A DNA stretch of 64,000 bases from Schistosoma haematobium (GCF_000699445.3 NC_067200.1:2458450-2522449), one strand, 5' to 3'. Counted from the stretch's first letter, positions 33,436-45,791 are shown. Notes: generated by a model not told the origin, from the sequence alone. Numbers and translations: made by a program.

Positions 33436-34134
33436 ATTAGTAAAATAAGTAGTGGTATAGTTGATTTTATTCCAATTACTTATGTTTATTATTAGATTTT
33501 AATGTTTTGCTATAGTGATATGCAATGAATGAATATGATAAGCAACTTGATTTTAACGATTCCCCTTCTTCTAATCCCAGCTACAGAGGAGAACGTTCAC
33601 AAAATAGGCAATAAATAACTAAGGGATGTATTTTTGTTGTTTTGTCCCAAGATATATACATCAGTTGTCTGAAGGGTGTCGACAGAAAATATTTATTAAT
33701 CTTAATTTTATACTAATCTGCGCTCGTCAGCAAGACATCTGTGCTATCTTGAAGTAGAATTCTAATGTGTATCGATAAGTCTCATGACTAGAGATGCTAG
33801 ATATGTGTTATTTAGGCAGCTGTGAAGTAAGACGACGAAGGTCTGACTCTCACACAAGCATAAGTTTCTTCAATAATATGAGTAATCCCTACTGACAATT
33901 CCCAATAAGTTAAAAAGTCTAAATTCAGGATTTTTTGTCAACCATCCTGAGCTGCGTAAAATTTCAACTTATTCCAGGGAATGTCGAATCACTTGCACTA
34001 ATGGTCACAATGCAACTTGATGGACAGAATTCTATCAAGACAAAAGGATATTTGTTAAATATTCACTGATTAGGCTACTTTATATCTATCGGTATGGGCT
34101 TGTAGAGATTATTAGTTTTTTGTTTGAGATCATG
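33436..34134. other. Mostly unassigned; short family C-like patch
   Basis: Family C-like words occur at about 33990-34040. A minus-strand acceptor (CGTTCTCCTCTGTAG before 33580) opens two frames of about 30 codons; I could not choose between them. Confidence 0.35.
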
Positions 34135-34460
34135 AATCGATTGATGTAAGACCACCATTGAAAACTTGTAAGCTATTCTATGTCAGATAGAGATAGGTAT
34201 CTATCTCAGACAATGGAAGGTTTTCGCGCAATTTCATGGATTGTTTAAACTTACACATTAACATCATTGAATTTCGATCAGCTCAGTGGTCTAGAAGTTG
34301 ATCGTTTGTGTGAGAGACTCAAAGTCGTGGGTTTGAATCCCGCTTGCGGGGTCGAGGACACCTACTACTGAGGAGTCCCATACTAAGACGAAACGACCGT
34401 CCAGTGCTTCCAGAGTTTCAATGGTAGTCTAACATCAATCGGTTCATGATCTCAATCAAA
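34135..34460 (+). mobile_element. Family B SINE
   Basis: A small minus-oriented tail (34135-34170) leads into a plus-strand copy. tRNA-like region at about 34270-34350 with B box GGTTTGAATCCC. Confidence 0.75.
34362..34407 (+). ncRNA. Hammerhead ribozyme motif (family B), core intact
   Basis: CTGAGGAG (34368-34375), GAAA (34390-34393) and GTC (34399-34401) are intact. Stem III is ACG/CGT with a 2-nt loop. Stem I has one mismatch beside the core. One of the best candidates for activity. Confidence 0.7.
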
Positions 34461-34478
34461 AAATTTTTCTATCTATAC

Positions 34479-34555
34479 CCCCGAATATTCTAATAGGATA
34501 TAAGAGTTTCTGAATCGTAATCCATTAAAATCTGAGCGGATATCCGTACATACTA
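34479..34555 (-). CDS. Candidate 77-nt exon, unidentified
   Basis: Acceptor TGTTATGTTATTCAG. After two nucleotides the frame is VCTDIRSDFNGLRFRNSYIL, then LEYSG before GTATAG. Not recognised. Confidence 0.35.
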
Positions 34556-34814
34556 CTGAATAACATAACAGCATATATCGGTAGCTTACTATAAAGAGGA
34601 AATGTTAAAACATATGTTTAATTCTTAACTGAATAATAATAATAGCGTGTATACAAAAGTATTTATAATGAAAAGCATTTTAATTTATTAGCAAATATAC
34701 AATATGAAATGAGCCCAGCTACAATTAAACTCAGTTGTTGTAATCATTATATGGATTTATTTGTACAAAATCACAAATGTTTGTTAAGTAATATGTGATT
34801 TATTTATTAATTTA

Positions 34815-36535
34815 AACACATAAACATTTAGACGAGGAGGCTTCAAATAAATATGCGTCACATAAATCGAATGATTTATGTGACTACTTACTTACTTACG
34901 CCTGTTACTCCTCGTGAAGGAGCATAAGCCGCTCACCAGCATTCTCCATCCAACCCTGTCCTGGGCAATCCTTTCCAGCTCCGTCCAGTTGTAATTCATC
35001 GCTTTCATATCTGCTTCTATTTCTCGACGTAATGCGTTCTTTGGCCTTCCTCTTTTTCGCTTCCCTTCAGGATTCCAAGTTAGGGCTTGCCTCGTGATGC
35101 AGTTCGACGATTTGCGTAATGTATGTCCTATCCATTTCCATCGTCTTTTCCTAATTTCTTCTTCAGCTGGAAGTTGGTTTGTTCTCTCCCACAGAAGGCT
35201 ATTGCTGATGGTATCCGGCCAATGGATGTTGAGTATCTTGCGTAGACAGCTATTTATAAATACTTGTACTTTCTTGATTGTGGTTGTTGTAGTTCTCCAA
35301 GTTTCAGCTCCGTACAGTAGAACTGCCTTGAAGTTCGTGTTGAAGATTCTCACTTTGATATTGGTTGAAAGTTGTTTTGAGTTCCATATGTTCTTCAATT
35401 GTAGGAATGCGACCCTTGCTTTGCCGATCCTCGCCTTTACGTCTGCATCGGATCCTCCTTGTTCATCGATGATGCTTCCTAGGTATGTGAAGGACTCTAC
35501 ATCTTCCAGAGTTTCGCCATCAAGAGTGATTGGATCGCTGTTCTCCGCTTTGAATTTGAGGACCTTGGTTTTCCCTTTGTGTATGCTGATGCCTACTGAT
35601 GCAGAGACTGCTGCTACACTGGCTGTCTTTGTCTGCATCTGTTCGTGTGTACGTGATAGGAGGGCTAGGTCATCTGCGAAGTCCAAATCCTCTAATTGAT
35701 TTTGAGCTGTCCATTGTATTCCGTGTTTTCCTTCAGATGTCGAGGTCTTCATAATCCAGTCGACCACCAGAAGAAAGAGGAAGGGAGAGAGTAAACAGCC
35801 TTGTCTGACTCCGGTCCTTACTTGGAATGCATCTGTCAGCTGTCCTCCATGCACTACTTTGCACTGTAGTCCGTCGTATGAGTTCCGGATAATATTGACA
35901 ATCTTCTCAGGAACTCCGTAGTGTTGAAGAAGTTTCCATAATGTCTTCCTATCTACACTGTCGAATGCCTTTTCATAATCAATGAAGTTGATGTATAGTG
36001 ATGAGTTCCACTCAACTGATTGTTCGACGATGATCCGTAGTGTTGCAGTTTGGTCTGTGCACGACCGATCCTTACGGAATCCAGCTTGTTGAGGGCTGAG
36101 ATATTGCCCGGGTGCCCAGACCAAAGCAGATGGCTTTCTTAGGGGACCACACCTGGAGACTCCGACATAAAGGTATGATCAACAAGGCAGTGAAACAACG
36201 TAAGGAGATGCAGCACCATGTTAGTCAGTGACTAATAATTGGTTCATACGCCATTTGTTCACTCAGCATTCTGGAGCCCATGTCTACCATCGATTTGGAA
36301 TCAGGGATTTCCAACTCCCCTAGATGGATCCTCCATATCCACTAAGCTGATTAAAGCACTGAACATTCGATTTTCGTCCTCGAAGTTTCGTAATCAACAG
36401 TAATGCCAACAGAAGGCAGTGAGTAAGACCTCCTTGGCAGTAGTTGCATGCACGTGGCCACGTGAGAGCGTTTCGAGAGGGAGGGTTGACTCTCCCCACT
36501 CTCAGCCGTACCAGGGCATATACGGGCGACTAATA
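34815..36535 (+). repeat. Repeat D interrupted by RTE
   Basis: D sequence runs 34815-34880 and resumes at about 36104-36535. The RTE sits inside it, with a few D bases lost at the junction. Confidence 0.75.
34892..36103 (-). pseudogene. RTE-clade reverse transcriptase, 5'-truncated but open
   Basis: The longest ORF here (minus frame to a stop at 34892) covers RT palm to C-terminus of an RTE LINE. Counted from the chance Met at 36124, motif [13 protein letters not shown] is at 47-58, [13 protein letters not shown] at about 105-117, the catalytic FADD at 149-152, TYLGSIID in the connecting region, and the basic tail [12 protein letters not shown] and [15 protein letters not shown]. The catalytic residues are intact, but the endonuclease and the start are missing, so it cannot move by itself. 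The first residues come from flanking repeat D. The 3' end has (TTAC)n on the plus strand. Nearly identical to 48151-48702, hence young. Host: schistosome RTE (SR2/SR3-like). Confidence 0.9.
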
Positions 36536-36619
36536 GGTGATATTTCTTTGTAAGTTTATAGCGTTTTTTCATATTTAAAATCGTATATTTTATACTTATT
36601 ACTGACTTCAAATTCTTAA

Positions 36620-36935
36620 TATGAATTATTCACTATTGCGACTGTAGTGAATGAGAACACAAATGGGCGACAATCGAATGTATTTCAACACAAAATTACA
36701 GAATCTCTTAGTAATATCTGAGAACCATACAGTGAATACTTCATTTGTATAAATGTCTATCAATTGTCTCAGATTTGATTGTTTCTCCATTTTCACATCA
36801 ATCATTCTCTGTTCTCGTTCTCTTTTCCTCGAACTTCTTAACCTTCAACCACCAGACATTTCACTTTCGATTGATGATACAATACTACTTATATCTGTCG
36901 ATATCAGTAGTACACATTACATTACAATTAAAATT
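36620..36935 (+). repeat. Repeat E, best copy
   Basis: Longest of three similar copies, with CTGTTCTCGTTCTCTTTTCC and CTGTCGATATCAGTAGTACA. Unclassified; could be part of an LTR or LINE. Confidence 0.5.
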
Positions 36936-37089
36936 TATCTCATCAATGTATCATTTTAATCTAGATAATATTTCACATCATTCAGCAATTACTTCTTTGA
37001 TTCCTTATTACACTCGTTAACGCTTAAACATCTTTTCTACAAATGTTTGCTAATATTTAATTAAATGAACAATCATCAAAAGGATAGAT

Positions 37090-37432
37090 TTTGATAATTG
37101 AGATCATAAGTGAATTGAAGCTAGACCACCATGGAAAACTTCGAAGCACTGAATGGTCGTTTCATCCTAATGTGTGCATTCACGACCCTGCTTCGCCAGA
37201 TTTGAATCAACGACCGATCAGTCTCACGCGCTCAAGCGTTTGATCTCTAGACCATTGAGACGGCCGACATCCAACAGTGTTAATGTCAAACTTAAAATAG
37301 TCCACAAAAATTGAGCGACACATTCACCATTGTCTCTATCGGTGAGTTACTATCTCACAACAGATCCGGTTGAACTTTACTGTTTACTGCTTCTCACTAG
37401 AACTTCAGGAAATACCTCATGAAGCCATATAT
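37090..37432 (-). mobile_element. Family B SINE with deleted catalytic strand
   Basis: A nearly full minus-strand copy in which about 16 nt of the hammerhead, including the CTGAGGAG part, are gone near 37168-37175. Confidence 0.7.
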
Positions 37433-37837
37433 TTTGCTATATATTGCTATATTTGCTGTATATTTTGTTTAATTTGTTACACCATTGAATTCATGTAAAT
37501 GTAAATATAGACACCTATAATACATATATAATGCACAGATTTCAGTATGACAAACTATCAGTAACTATTAATCAGATTTGTTAACATACATATAGGTAAA
37601 AAAAACAACCAAAAGTACATCGACTTTGGGTGTTTATTTTTTTAGTGAAAAGAAACTGTTTCGAAATTGTCACTTTTATTGATTAGATAAATAGATATTT
37701 CAATACACTGATTTGGTTTATTATAGTTCAGAGATGAATAAAAGATGAAGGACAGTAGATAAGTGTTTCGTTTTTAAAATGTAAATCCTCATCAGTACGT
37801 ATAAATGATATCTTATTGGGTTGATTATGAAACCTTG
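37433..37837. other. Unassigned spacer
   Basis: Nothing recognised. Confidence 0.4.
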
Positions 37838-38305
37838 TAGATAGTCACTTGGTGTTGTTTACTTGTATCTTCCCATTGATATTTAGGGTTGCAATTGATC
37901 AGTCTCTTATTAACATATATGCATACTGTGAGGACTGCCTCAATGTTGCCTTAATTCACAAGCGTTATAACAAAAGATGGATAGCGGCTGGCAGTGGAGT
38001 CCAGCACGCACGCCACTTCGTCCTATTTGGGACCCGTCCGCTGGATGTACCTGTATCTTAGAGTTCATGATCACTCTAGGACTCGAACCCAGTACCATTC
38101 GCTTCAAACAACATCGCATTATCCACTTTACTGAGTCCTGATAGCCAAGTAAACAATAGCAAGTGAATTTAAACTTCACCCCACTGCAAAAGCAAATGGC
38201 TATCACGCCTCAGTAACTAAGTGAATAACACGATGGCGCATGAGGCGAACGGTACTGAGTTCGAGTCCCAGAGTGAACATCAACTTGACGATGCAGGTAT
38301 ATCAT
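37838..38305. mobile_element. Family A SINE, minus copy plus inverted copy
   Basis: Minus 37838-38140 (hammerhead about 38000-38055, with CGGACGGG for CTGACGAG). Plus 38141-38305 carries a tRNA-like region and stops before the hammerhead. Confidence 0.65.
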
Positions 38306-38484
38306 AATGAATGTTAAGTCGAAAGAATGTAAACATCATCTCTGAATATTTTTTATGAATTCATATGAAAAAAATATGTGTATAAGAAAGAATAACAAAC
38401 TTACTGAATAATAATAATTTTCACAAGAAAGACGATGAATTTGTAATGAATAAATAATAATGAAGGAAATCAGCTTTCATCATG

Positions 38485-39058
38485 AGACGTCATTGTTGAT
38501 GAACATGGTGAATCTAATGCAGATGTGAAGGCGTGGATCGGCAAAACGAGAGCAACCTATGTACAATTGAAGAACATCTGGAACTCAAAACAACAGTCTG
38601 TCAGCCAACACCAAGGTCAAAATTTCCAATACAAATGTCAAGGCAGTTCTACTGGATAGAGTGGAAACTTGGAGAACTACGAAAACCATCATACACAAGA
38701 TACAACTGTTTATTAACAATTTTCTACGCAAAATACTTCGGGTCCGTTGACCAGACACTATAAGTAACAACCTACTGTGAGGGAGAACAGACCAGATTCA
38801 AGCAGAGGAAAAAATCAGAAGAAGCACTGGGAGTGGTTAGGACACACATTGAGGAAAGCATCCAACTGTGTCACAAGGCAAGCCCTCACTTGGAATCCCT
38901 AATGCCAAAGGAGGAGTGGAAGATCAAACAACACATTACGCCGAGGAATGGAGACAGACACAACAATTGGATTGAACTAGAAAGGAAGGCCGAGGAGAAT
39001 GGATTTGAGAATTCTGGTCGGTGGCCTATGATACATTAGGGGTAACTGGCGTAAGTAA
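38485..39058 (+). mobile_element. RTE 3' half with a short inverted 5' piece
   Basis: Starts with leader sequence in minus orientation (TCAGCTTTCATCATGAGACG), then plus-strand RT tail to GTAACTGGCGTAAGTAAG. Possibly another twin-primed insertion; no TSD confirmed. Confidence 0.65.
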
Positions 39059-39144
39059 GTAGTTATAATTATACATACAAATGGTTGAGAAACGAATTCA
39101 ACTCATCTAATATATTTTCAAAGTATAGGTCACAAACTGATCAT

Positions 39145-39340
39145 AGCTGTTTGTTCTAGTTTGCACATTCATGACTAACCAAAGAACCTAGGACCTTCGG
39201 TTTCGTGAGCAGGTCCCCAACCCTCTAGATCAATGAGCAGATATCCAGTGGTGCCAGTGTCTAACTTTAGATAACTCACCATATTGAACAGCCCTCATCT
39301 ATTACCTTCGGTAGATAACTGTCTCATATTTACTCATTAT
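39145..39340 (-). mobile_element. Family B SINE, partial
   Basis: Minus-strand tRNA-like region (about 39175-39245) and body; the hammerhead is missing. Confidence 0.55.
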
Positions 39341-39934
39341 ATGTTCAGCAGTTGCATCATGGAGACAGTAATTAATGAGTACATTATTATATAAAGTTTG
39401 TGATGACTATGAAATGTTCAGTTTATATCATAAACATGGATGCGCTAGACAGTCATTTTGTTCTTGTATTGGGCTTAAGTCATGTTTATTTTGCTTACTT
39501 TGCATGCATTTATCGGTAGAAGTATAATTTTGAGACTAGCCAATCAGAATCAACAACGAAAACTTAGATTCTGAGTCAACTTTAGATATCAGGGGTAGAT
39601 AAGGATTAAAATTACTTTTTATACTGCTCGAGATCCCTACAAAGATAGTGGAAAGTTATTTTGTCTTCCACCGTAGACTAGAAATCATAGTTTTAGACGT
39701 GAAAAATACTTTATTTCGTCTTTCTACACCGTATATAATAGGAAAATCGATTAAGAGATCGTCGGTAGAATACTCTTTTTGTACTAGGTTTCTCGCTATT
39801 TGACACTCACTAGAAGGGCATCACTATAATACAAAGATAGTTAGTGCTCTGTATGTAATCCGAACATACATTGAAAACAATTTTTCGGCAATTAAAGAAT
39901 TAGTATCAGTAGGGATTTTGTGGATATTATAGTA

Positions 39935-40350
39935 GTTTTAATGGTTGAGATCATGAGTCAGTTGAAGCTAGACCACCCGACCTCGTGTCAACCAGCTTCG
40001 CAGTCAAAGACGCTAACACTGAGCTATCCGGGCTGTGACTGACCTCTCGTAGGACTGAGATGTATTTATAATTGATTGACCACTGGGTGGTGATCAATGT
40101 CAAGTGTGTCAGATCCTTCTTAATGCAGAACAATTGCAAGATTACAGGTACACCTTGCTGACGATTGCCAAGTAGCATAAAACCTTGGTCCAGGTTTTGC
40201 TGTCGACTACCTCCAACTACCATCTTATCTCCTCATAGTGCACGTAATGTTGAGTTACCTAGACTAATGGCCACATTGTAACTTGATCGATAGGATTTGA
40301 TCTGCACTAGGAGGGACCTGACATACATGACGTTGATCAATCAATTGTAA
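39935..40350. mobile_element. Family C SINE, inverted halves, after a family B stub
   Basis: B tail 39935-39976. Then a C tRNA-like region on the minus strand (about 39977-40040, A box TAGCTCAGTG on the minus strand) and body. It switches near 40100 to plus-strand C with a hammerhead and downstream body ending TTGATCAATCAATTG. Confidence 0.7.
40152..40196 (+). ncRNA. Hammerhead-like motif (family C)
   Basis: CTGACGA, stem II TGCC/GCA, AAA in place of GAAA, short stem III ACC/GGT and GTC. Stem I ACCTTG/CAGGTT pairs with one mismatch and a wobble. The bases before AAA are mutated (TA for CG). Confidence 0.55.
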
Positions 40351-40679
40351 ATGACTCCTGTCTGTTGATGTTTAGGTTTTATTAATTTCCATAAACTCAT
40401 ACTTGACGAGATGTATCATGATCGTATTTACAAAAGTTTATTTTTTCTTGATGTTGATATCAAAGAACAAAAGGTTCAGTCTTGAGTGGCCCAATATCTA
40501 ACTCCAGTTATATCGTAGAATGATCGTTATCGAAACATACATTCAATTAATCCTAGCATATAATTATCAACTTGAATCGCTTTGATGAATAACGGAATCA
40601 AACAAGTTAAATACGAGAATGAAGTTTTGAATACGTATATTTTGTACAATCGTTGATCAGAACAGACAATCAGAAGTTA
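40351..40679. other. Unassigned spacer
   Basis: Nothing recognised. Confidence 0.4.
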
Positions 40680-40985
40680 AATTCATTTGGTAATGTCTAC
40701 TTGAATTTTCTCATTGATTTTTAGGACTGTAATTGATCAGTCACTTATTGACATATAGGCATCCTATTGCCTTAATTCACAAGTATTATAAACAAAGGGG
40801 GATAGTGACTGGCAGTACAGTTTGCTTCAAACGCCATCATGTTATCCACTTAGCGATTGAGTCCTGATAGTTACTTGCTTGTACAATGGTGTGAAGTTAG
40901 TATTGTTTACTTCAATCTTACCATTGGACTGCAGATGATCAGTCTCTCCTGGATTCCAGTGCTAACAAATATCGATCTTTACTTA
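40680..40985 (-). mobile_element. Family A SINE, internally deleted
   Basis: Minus-strand body and tRNA-like region. The hammerhead segment between about 40818 and 40822 is deleted. Confidence 0.65.
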
Positions 40986-41067
40986 TAGTTTCCGAAGTTA
41001 ATTTAAAAAATAAAATACTAAATGATAACTGCATCGAAGATTTTATTGAATCTATGATAATGTTTAT

Positions 41068-41286
41068 GCACCCAACTGCGTCACAAGACAAGCCCTCACA
41101 TGAAATCCTCAAGGACAAAGGAAAAGAGGAAGACCAAAGAAGACAATACGCCGGGAAATGGAGATAGACATGAGAAAAATGAACAAGAATTGGATGGAAC
41201 TAGAAAAGAAGGCCCAGGACAGAGTGGTTTGGGGAATGCTGGTCGGCGGCCTATGTTCCATTAGGAGTGACAGGCGTAAGTAAGTA
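41068..41286 (+). mobile_element. Short RTE 3' insertion with 14-bp TSD
   Basis: Covers only the last ~210 bp of the element. ATGATAATGTTYAT flanks it at 41054-41067 and 41287-41300. Confidence 0.8.
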
Positions 41287-41431
41287 ATGATAATGTTCAT
41301 AATTCATTGGTTGATTCAAGATTTTAAAAGGAAATAAGTATAAAGTCAATCCAATTACTGTTTATTTCTCTTCATGGTAACATATAATTAATGTTTATAA
41401 TTACCCATTATTAATATTCAGAAATGGTTTT

Positions 41432-41860
41432 CTGATTAGCGATTTTTAGAGAGTTAGTTAGATGGGGTCGCTAACCGCACGTTCGATTCTCCCCCTTTAC
41501 CTGGGCTTGGGACCAGCAGTAACTCTGGAAGGGCTACAGGCGAAGCAACAGAATTCTATAGGAGAGATCAAATGAGCTTCCAGCTGAAAAGGAAATTATG
41601 AAAAGACGATGGAAATGGATAGGACATACAGTACGCACATAATCAAACTGCATCACGAGGCGATCACTAACTTGAACTCCTGAAGGGAAGAGGAAAAGAG
41701 GAAGGCCAAAGAATACATTACGTCGGGAAATAGAAGCAGATATAAAAAAAGATGAACAGCAACTGGAAAGAACTAGTAAGGATTGCCCAGGTCAGGGTTG
41801 AATGAAGTGTGCTGGTGGGCGGCTTATGCTTTTCCACGAAGAGTATCAGGTGTAAGTAAG
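41432..41860 (+). mobile_element. RTE insertion with inverted 5' end (twin priming), TSD
   Basis: Leader in minus orientation (41432-41545), then plus-strand RT tail to GTAAGTAAG. TAATATTCAGAAAYGGTTTT occurs on both sides (41412-41431 and 41861-41880). Confidence 0.8.
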
Positions 41861-42044
41861 TAATATTCAGAAACGGTTTTTATTCTAAAACGTATAACTA
41901 TGTCGTATATCAGGGATATTCAGGCAGGATGCACGATATCGAATAATTGCAGTTATAGATACAAAACTGTGGAGCTATAAATTCAAGGATTTCATTATAC
42001 TCATTGGTGATATTGGTGATAATATAAACTCAGTAACTCAAAAG

Positions 42045-42360
42045 ATAGCTTGCTAGTGCTTGAAACGATAGAAGAACTGGGGTTCAAGGTACAGTATGAG
42101 TGTCAACGCTGAACAGCTTATATCTCCAGCTGATGAGTCCTGAACAGAACGATACGCTTATACCCATACTTAGCATGGCAATTTGCGTGCTTCGATTGTC
42201 ATATTTATGCATGCGAGACTGAAGGTCCCATGTTCAAGCCCCGCACTCCGGATTGTGGATGCGTGTTGCTGAAGAGTCCCACACTAGGACGAAACAGCCA
42301 TCCAGTCCTTCCACGTTTCCAATGGTGGTCTAACTTAAGTCGATTCATGAAATCAACCAT
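42045..42360 (+). mobile_element. Diverged family A copy followed by family B 3' part
   Basis: The A-like copy has CTGATGAG and GATA at about 42125-42160. The B part (42185-42360) has CTGAAGAG, perfect stem II, GAAA and an ATC triplet at about 42300. Confidence 0.6.
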
Positions 42361-42825
42361 TGATGTATATTATATTATTATGTATAATTTCTGATTTTCA
42401 TGATCAAATACAATTGATTGCAGGAAATAAATGTAATCAATATTTTGGCAGAGTTTGTGGATCAATACAAAACTTATTTCTATACTTATTTGCCTATGAA
42501 ACAACAATAAAATACAGATATTACGTAGTATTCATTTCTCTTCAATCATTCATACGTGAATAAGGACATATTTGTGTACTTTAAATGGACACTATGCCAT
42601 GATTCCCAAATATATGTGTATTGATAGAATTAATCATAGCTACATGAACTTCATGATGGTAATTTGTTTATTATCTGTATCGCTTATATAATTTGAAATG
42701 ACTTCATGTCGTTCCGATTTACATTCCACATGGTAATAACAGACTTATGAAATATGATGTAATATTATCAAATCATGAAGTAATTTTGAATTGGAAAAGG
42801 TAATGATTAGATTATCAGTATAGAG
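42361..42825. other. Unassigned spacer
   Basis: Nothing recognised. Confidence 0.4.
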
Positions 42826-43440
42826 TTGTGGAGATTATTGAGTTTAGGTTGATGTCATGAATGGATCAATGTTAGACCAAAGTTGAAAACCTGGAAGCAT
42901 TGAATGGCCATTTCGTTCTAACATGAGACTCCTCAGTAGTGCGCATCCACAATCCCTTATACTGGACTCGAACCCAGAGCATTATGTCTAGCGCGTGAAC
43001 ACTTAACCTCTAGACCACTGAGTGGGGCAGCAGCCAATGGCGTTAATGTCTTACTTCAATCAATCTATGATATTGCGAGACAGTCCTCCATTGTGTTCAG
43101 TAAGTAACTGCCTCACAATAGACACGGATGAACTCCATTGGTCACGGCTTCTCATTAGAACTTCAAGGAATCCATCTTGAAGCTATCAGTTACTCATTGA
43201 AGACAATGGTGGACAGTCGCGTATTATCGTGGATTAGTTTAAGTTAGACATTACCATCATTAGATACCGGCTCAGTGGTCTAGATGTTAAGTGTTCGTGT
43301 GTGAGACCCAAGGTCTTGGGTTTGAGTCCCGTATGCAGGAGCATGGGTGCGCACTGCTGGGGTGTCCTATACTAAGACAAAAAGAAAGTCATATGCTTAC
43401 ATATTTTTAACGGTGGTCTAACAATGATTCATCCATAATA
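42826..43440. mobile_element. Family B SINE head-to-head pair
   Basis: Minus copy 42826-43195 (hammerhead at about 42895-42945: CTGAGGAG and GAAA intact, ATT triplet). Plus copy 43195-43440 (hammerhead CTGGGGTG, dead). Confidence 0.75.
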
Positions 43441-43534
43441 CCAATCTAAAGTATTATATTGATTAAAATACATACAATTAGGTAACAGATATAAGATAAA
43501 AATATATTTTTATATTATACAAAATACAAATGTT

Positions 43535-43982
43535 TAATTTATAAGGGCCCCCAAATGCCCTGGTACGATCGAAAATGGGGAGGGTCCGCCCTCCCTTTCG
43601 AAATGCTCCTACATGATCACGCATATACAGCCACCGCAAGAAGAGTCCTACTCACTGCCTTCTCATGGCGCGGATGTTGTATACGAACTTGAGAGGACGA
43701 AAAACGAATGTCCAGGACACGGAGATTCCACCTATGTGAGTTGTAAATGCCTTATCCCAAACCAATGGAGCACATAGGCTCCAGTATCCTGAAGGAACAA
43801 ATGGTACATGAATCATGGGACTGCAACTTTTTATGTTGCTCCACTGCCTTGTGGATCAAACTTTGAAGTCAAAGGCTCCGGGTGTGGCCTTCTGAGAAAA
43901 CCACCTCCTTCGGTTTTGGCATCCTTGCAGTATCATAGCCCTCACACAACTCAAATGAGATTTGTACAGCGCATAAGTGTCA
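43535..43982 (-). repeat. Repeat D interrupted by RTE
   Basis: Minus-strand D copy; its last part reappears at about 44522-44575 beyond the RTE. Confidence 0.7.
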
Positions 43983-44518
43983 ACAATAGCGGGACAGATG
44001 GGTAGAGTAATTCGAGGAACTCCTGAATAGACCTGCTTTAATGAATCCAGTGGACATCGAAGCAGCGCATACAGATCTTCCTATAGAAGTCAATCCACCA
44101 ACGACGGAGGAAATCAGAATAGTCATCAGACAAATCAAGAACGGGAAAGCAGCAGGACCCGACAACATACCAGCTGAATCAGTGAAGTCAGACATCGAAG
44201 TAACTACAAAAATGCTTCACCTTCTATTCAAAAACATTTGGAAGGAGAAAAAAGTGCCGATGGACTGGAAAGAAGGAAACCTCATCAAGATTCCAAAGAA
44301 AGGAGATCTGAGCAGATGTGAAAACTAAAGAGGCATTACAATAATGTCAGTACCAGGGAATGTCTTTAACAGAGTGTTGCCGAACCGGATGAAGGATGCA
44401 GTAGACGCCCAACTTCGAGATCAACGAGCTGGAAATGATTACCTAGGACAGAGTTGGATGGAGAATGCTGGTGAGCGCCCTATGCTCCTTCACGAGGAGT
44501 AACAGGCGTAAGTAAGTA
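43983..44518 (+). mobile_element. RTE with internal deletion (RT N-terminus joined to 3' end)
   Basis: Frame from about 44041 gives MNPVDIEAAHTDLPIE, IKNGKAAGPDNIPAE and WKEGNLIKIPKKGDLSRCEN, the region just before the RT palm, then a stop. Near 44440 it jumps to the RTE C-terminal end and GTAAGTAAG. Confidence 0.85.
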
Positions 44519-44575
44519 AGGATGTATATGTATCTGATGCCCCCTTGTATCAATATCTGTGTGTTCAAATAAATA

Positions 44576-45300
44576 AATAAATAAAATCCATGAATATACT
44601 ACTTTTTTAAATCATATCTTAGTTATATTATTTATACTAGATAACTAAAAATAGAAGTCTAATTCTTGTTTAAACAAATATATAATGTGATAGAACCCAG
44701 TTGTATATTGTCAATGACAATACCTTTTCCTAATCACAAAAGGAGATATTCATTGTCAAGACAATACATAGCTCCATTCTATTATACTTGATCAATAATG
44801 GTCATGTAGTTAACTGAAATAAATACTAAATGACTTTAATTACATTCGATATATAGTAAGAATAGTTAAAATAATGAACTTTTTTTCTGAAAAGAAGGTG
44901 TTACAATCTTTAAAATGGACATTTTACTTAACGGTTTGCTTTTACTGTCTCATTCTCTCTCTCCTTTTTCTTTCTTTCTTTTTTTCTTTCTTTCATTTTA
45001 TGCATCTAATTTTGGTACTTCCATTATAAATTGTACTAAGTAGGTCAAAATGTCAAATCTCATACTTGTTACTGTAATGACAAAAGTTAATTTTGATTTA
45101 TTGAAACCATGCGAAAGAAAAAAAAACATAATTAGTATACTAATTGTCATTAGTTACTATATTGTTATTCATTAAAATCTTTCTAATATCAATTTGCAAC
45201 AAGTAAGATTAGTCGTTTAATGATAAGTTACAGTGTATGATTATATGATATAGGGAGCGATAGGGTGGGAGAGAGGTAGACAAAGAAAGAGTTTAAACAT
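44576..45300. other. Unassigned spacer with pyrimidine tract
   Basis: A TC/T-rich tract at about 44950-45000. No gene recognised. Confidence 0.4.
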
Positions 45301-45314
45301 TTACATTTACAAAG

Positions 45315-45791
45315 CATCAGTGTAACTCCTCGTGTATGGGGAGTATTTTCTTTTTCGTGGCTTGAGTATAAAAGAAGTTCCCCTGAAATTAGTCTTTGTT
45401 TTTCAACCTGCATCTAATGTGTTTCACTGATTTCAGATAACTCTAAATTGCATCGCTTCATCTGTGCAGCAATTTGGAAAACTCTACCGGTCTCCCACAT
45501 TGTACGAGCATTCCGTGTACCTAAATGATTGGTTGCTCTGGTTGTCAGAAGGGGCATCAGCCTCGTGACTTCCGAAAGAACTCAGCTTTTATCATGAGGC
45601 GTCATAACTCTTCCAAATGAAAACTTTCTGACTCTCAGGGTAGAGTTTAAATGGTTTTAATTATTTTTTCTGGTTATCGTTATTTTAGCGAGTTAGTTTT
45701 TTACGGGATGGGGTCGCTAACCTCATGCCCAACCCTCCTCCTTTATCTGGGCTTGGATCGGCAGTAAACCCTAGAGGGGCTCCAGGTGGAG
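45315..45791 (-). mobile_element. 5'-complete, 3'-truncated RTE insertion with 14-bp TSD
   Basis: Minus strand: full leader and endonuclease start, ending inside the endonuclease, with no GTAA tail. TTACATTTACAAAG flanks it at 45301-45314 and 45792-45805. Confidence 0.85.
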
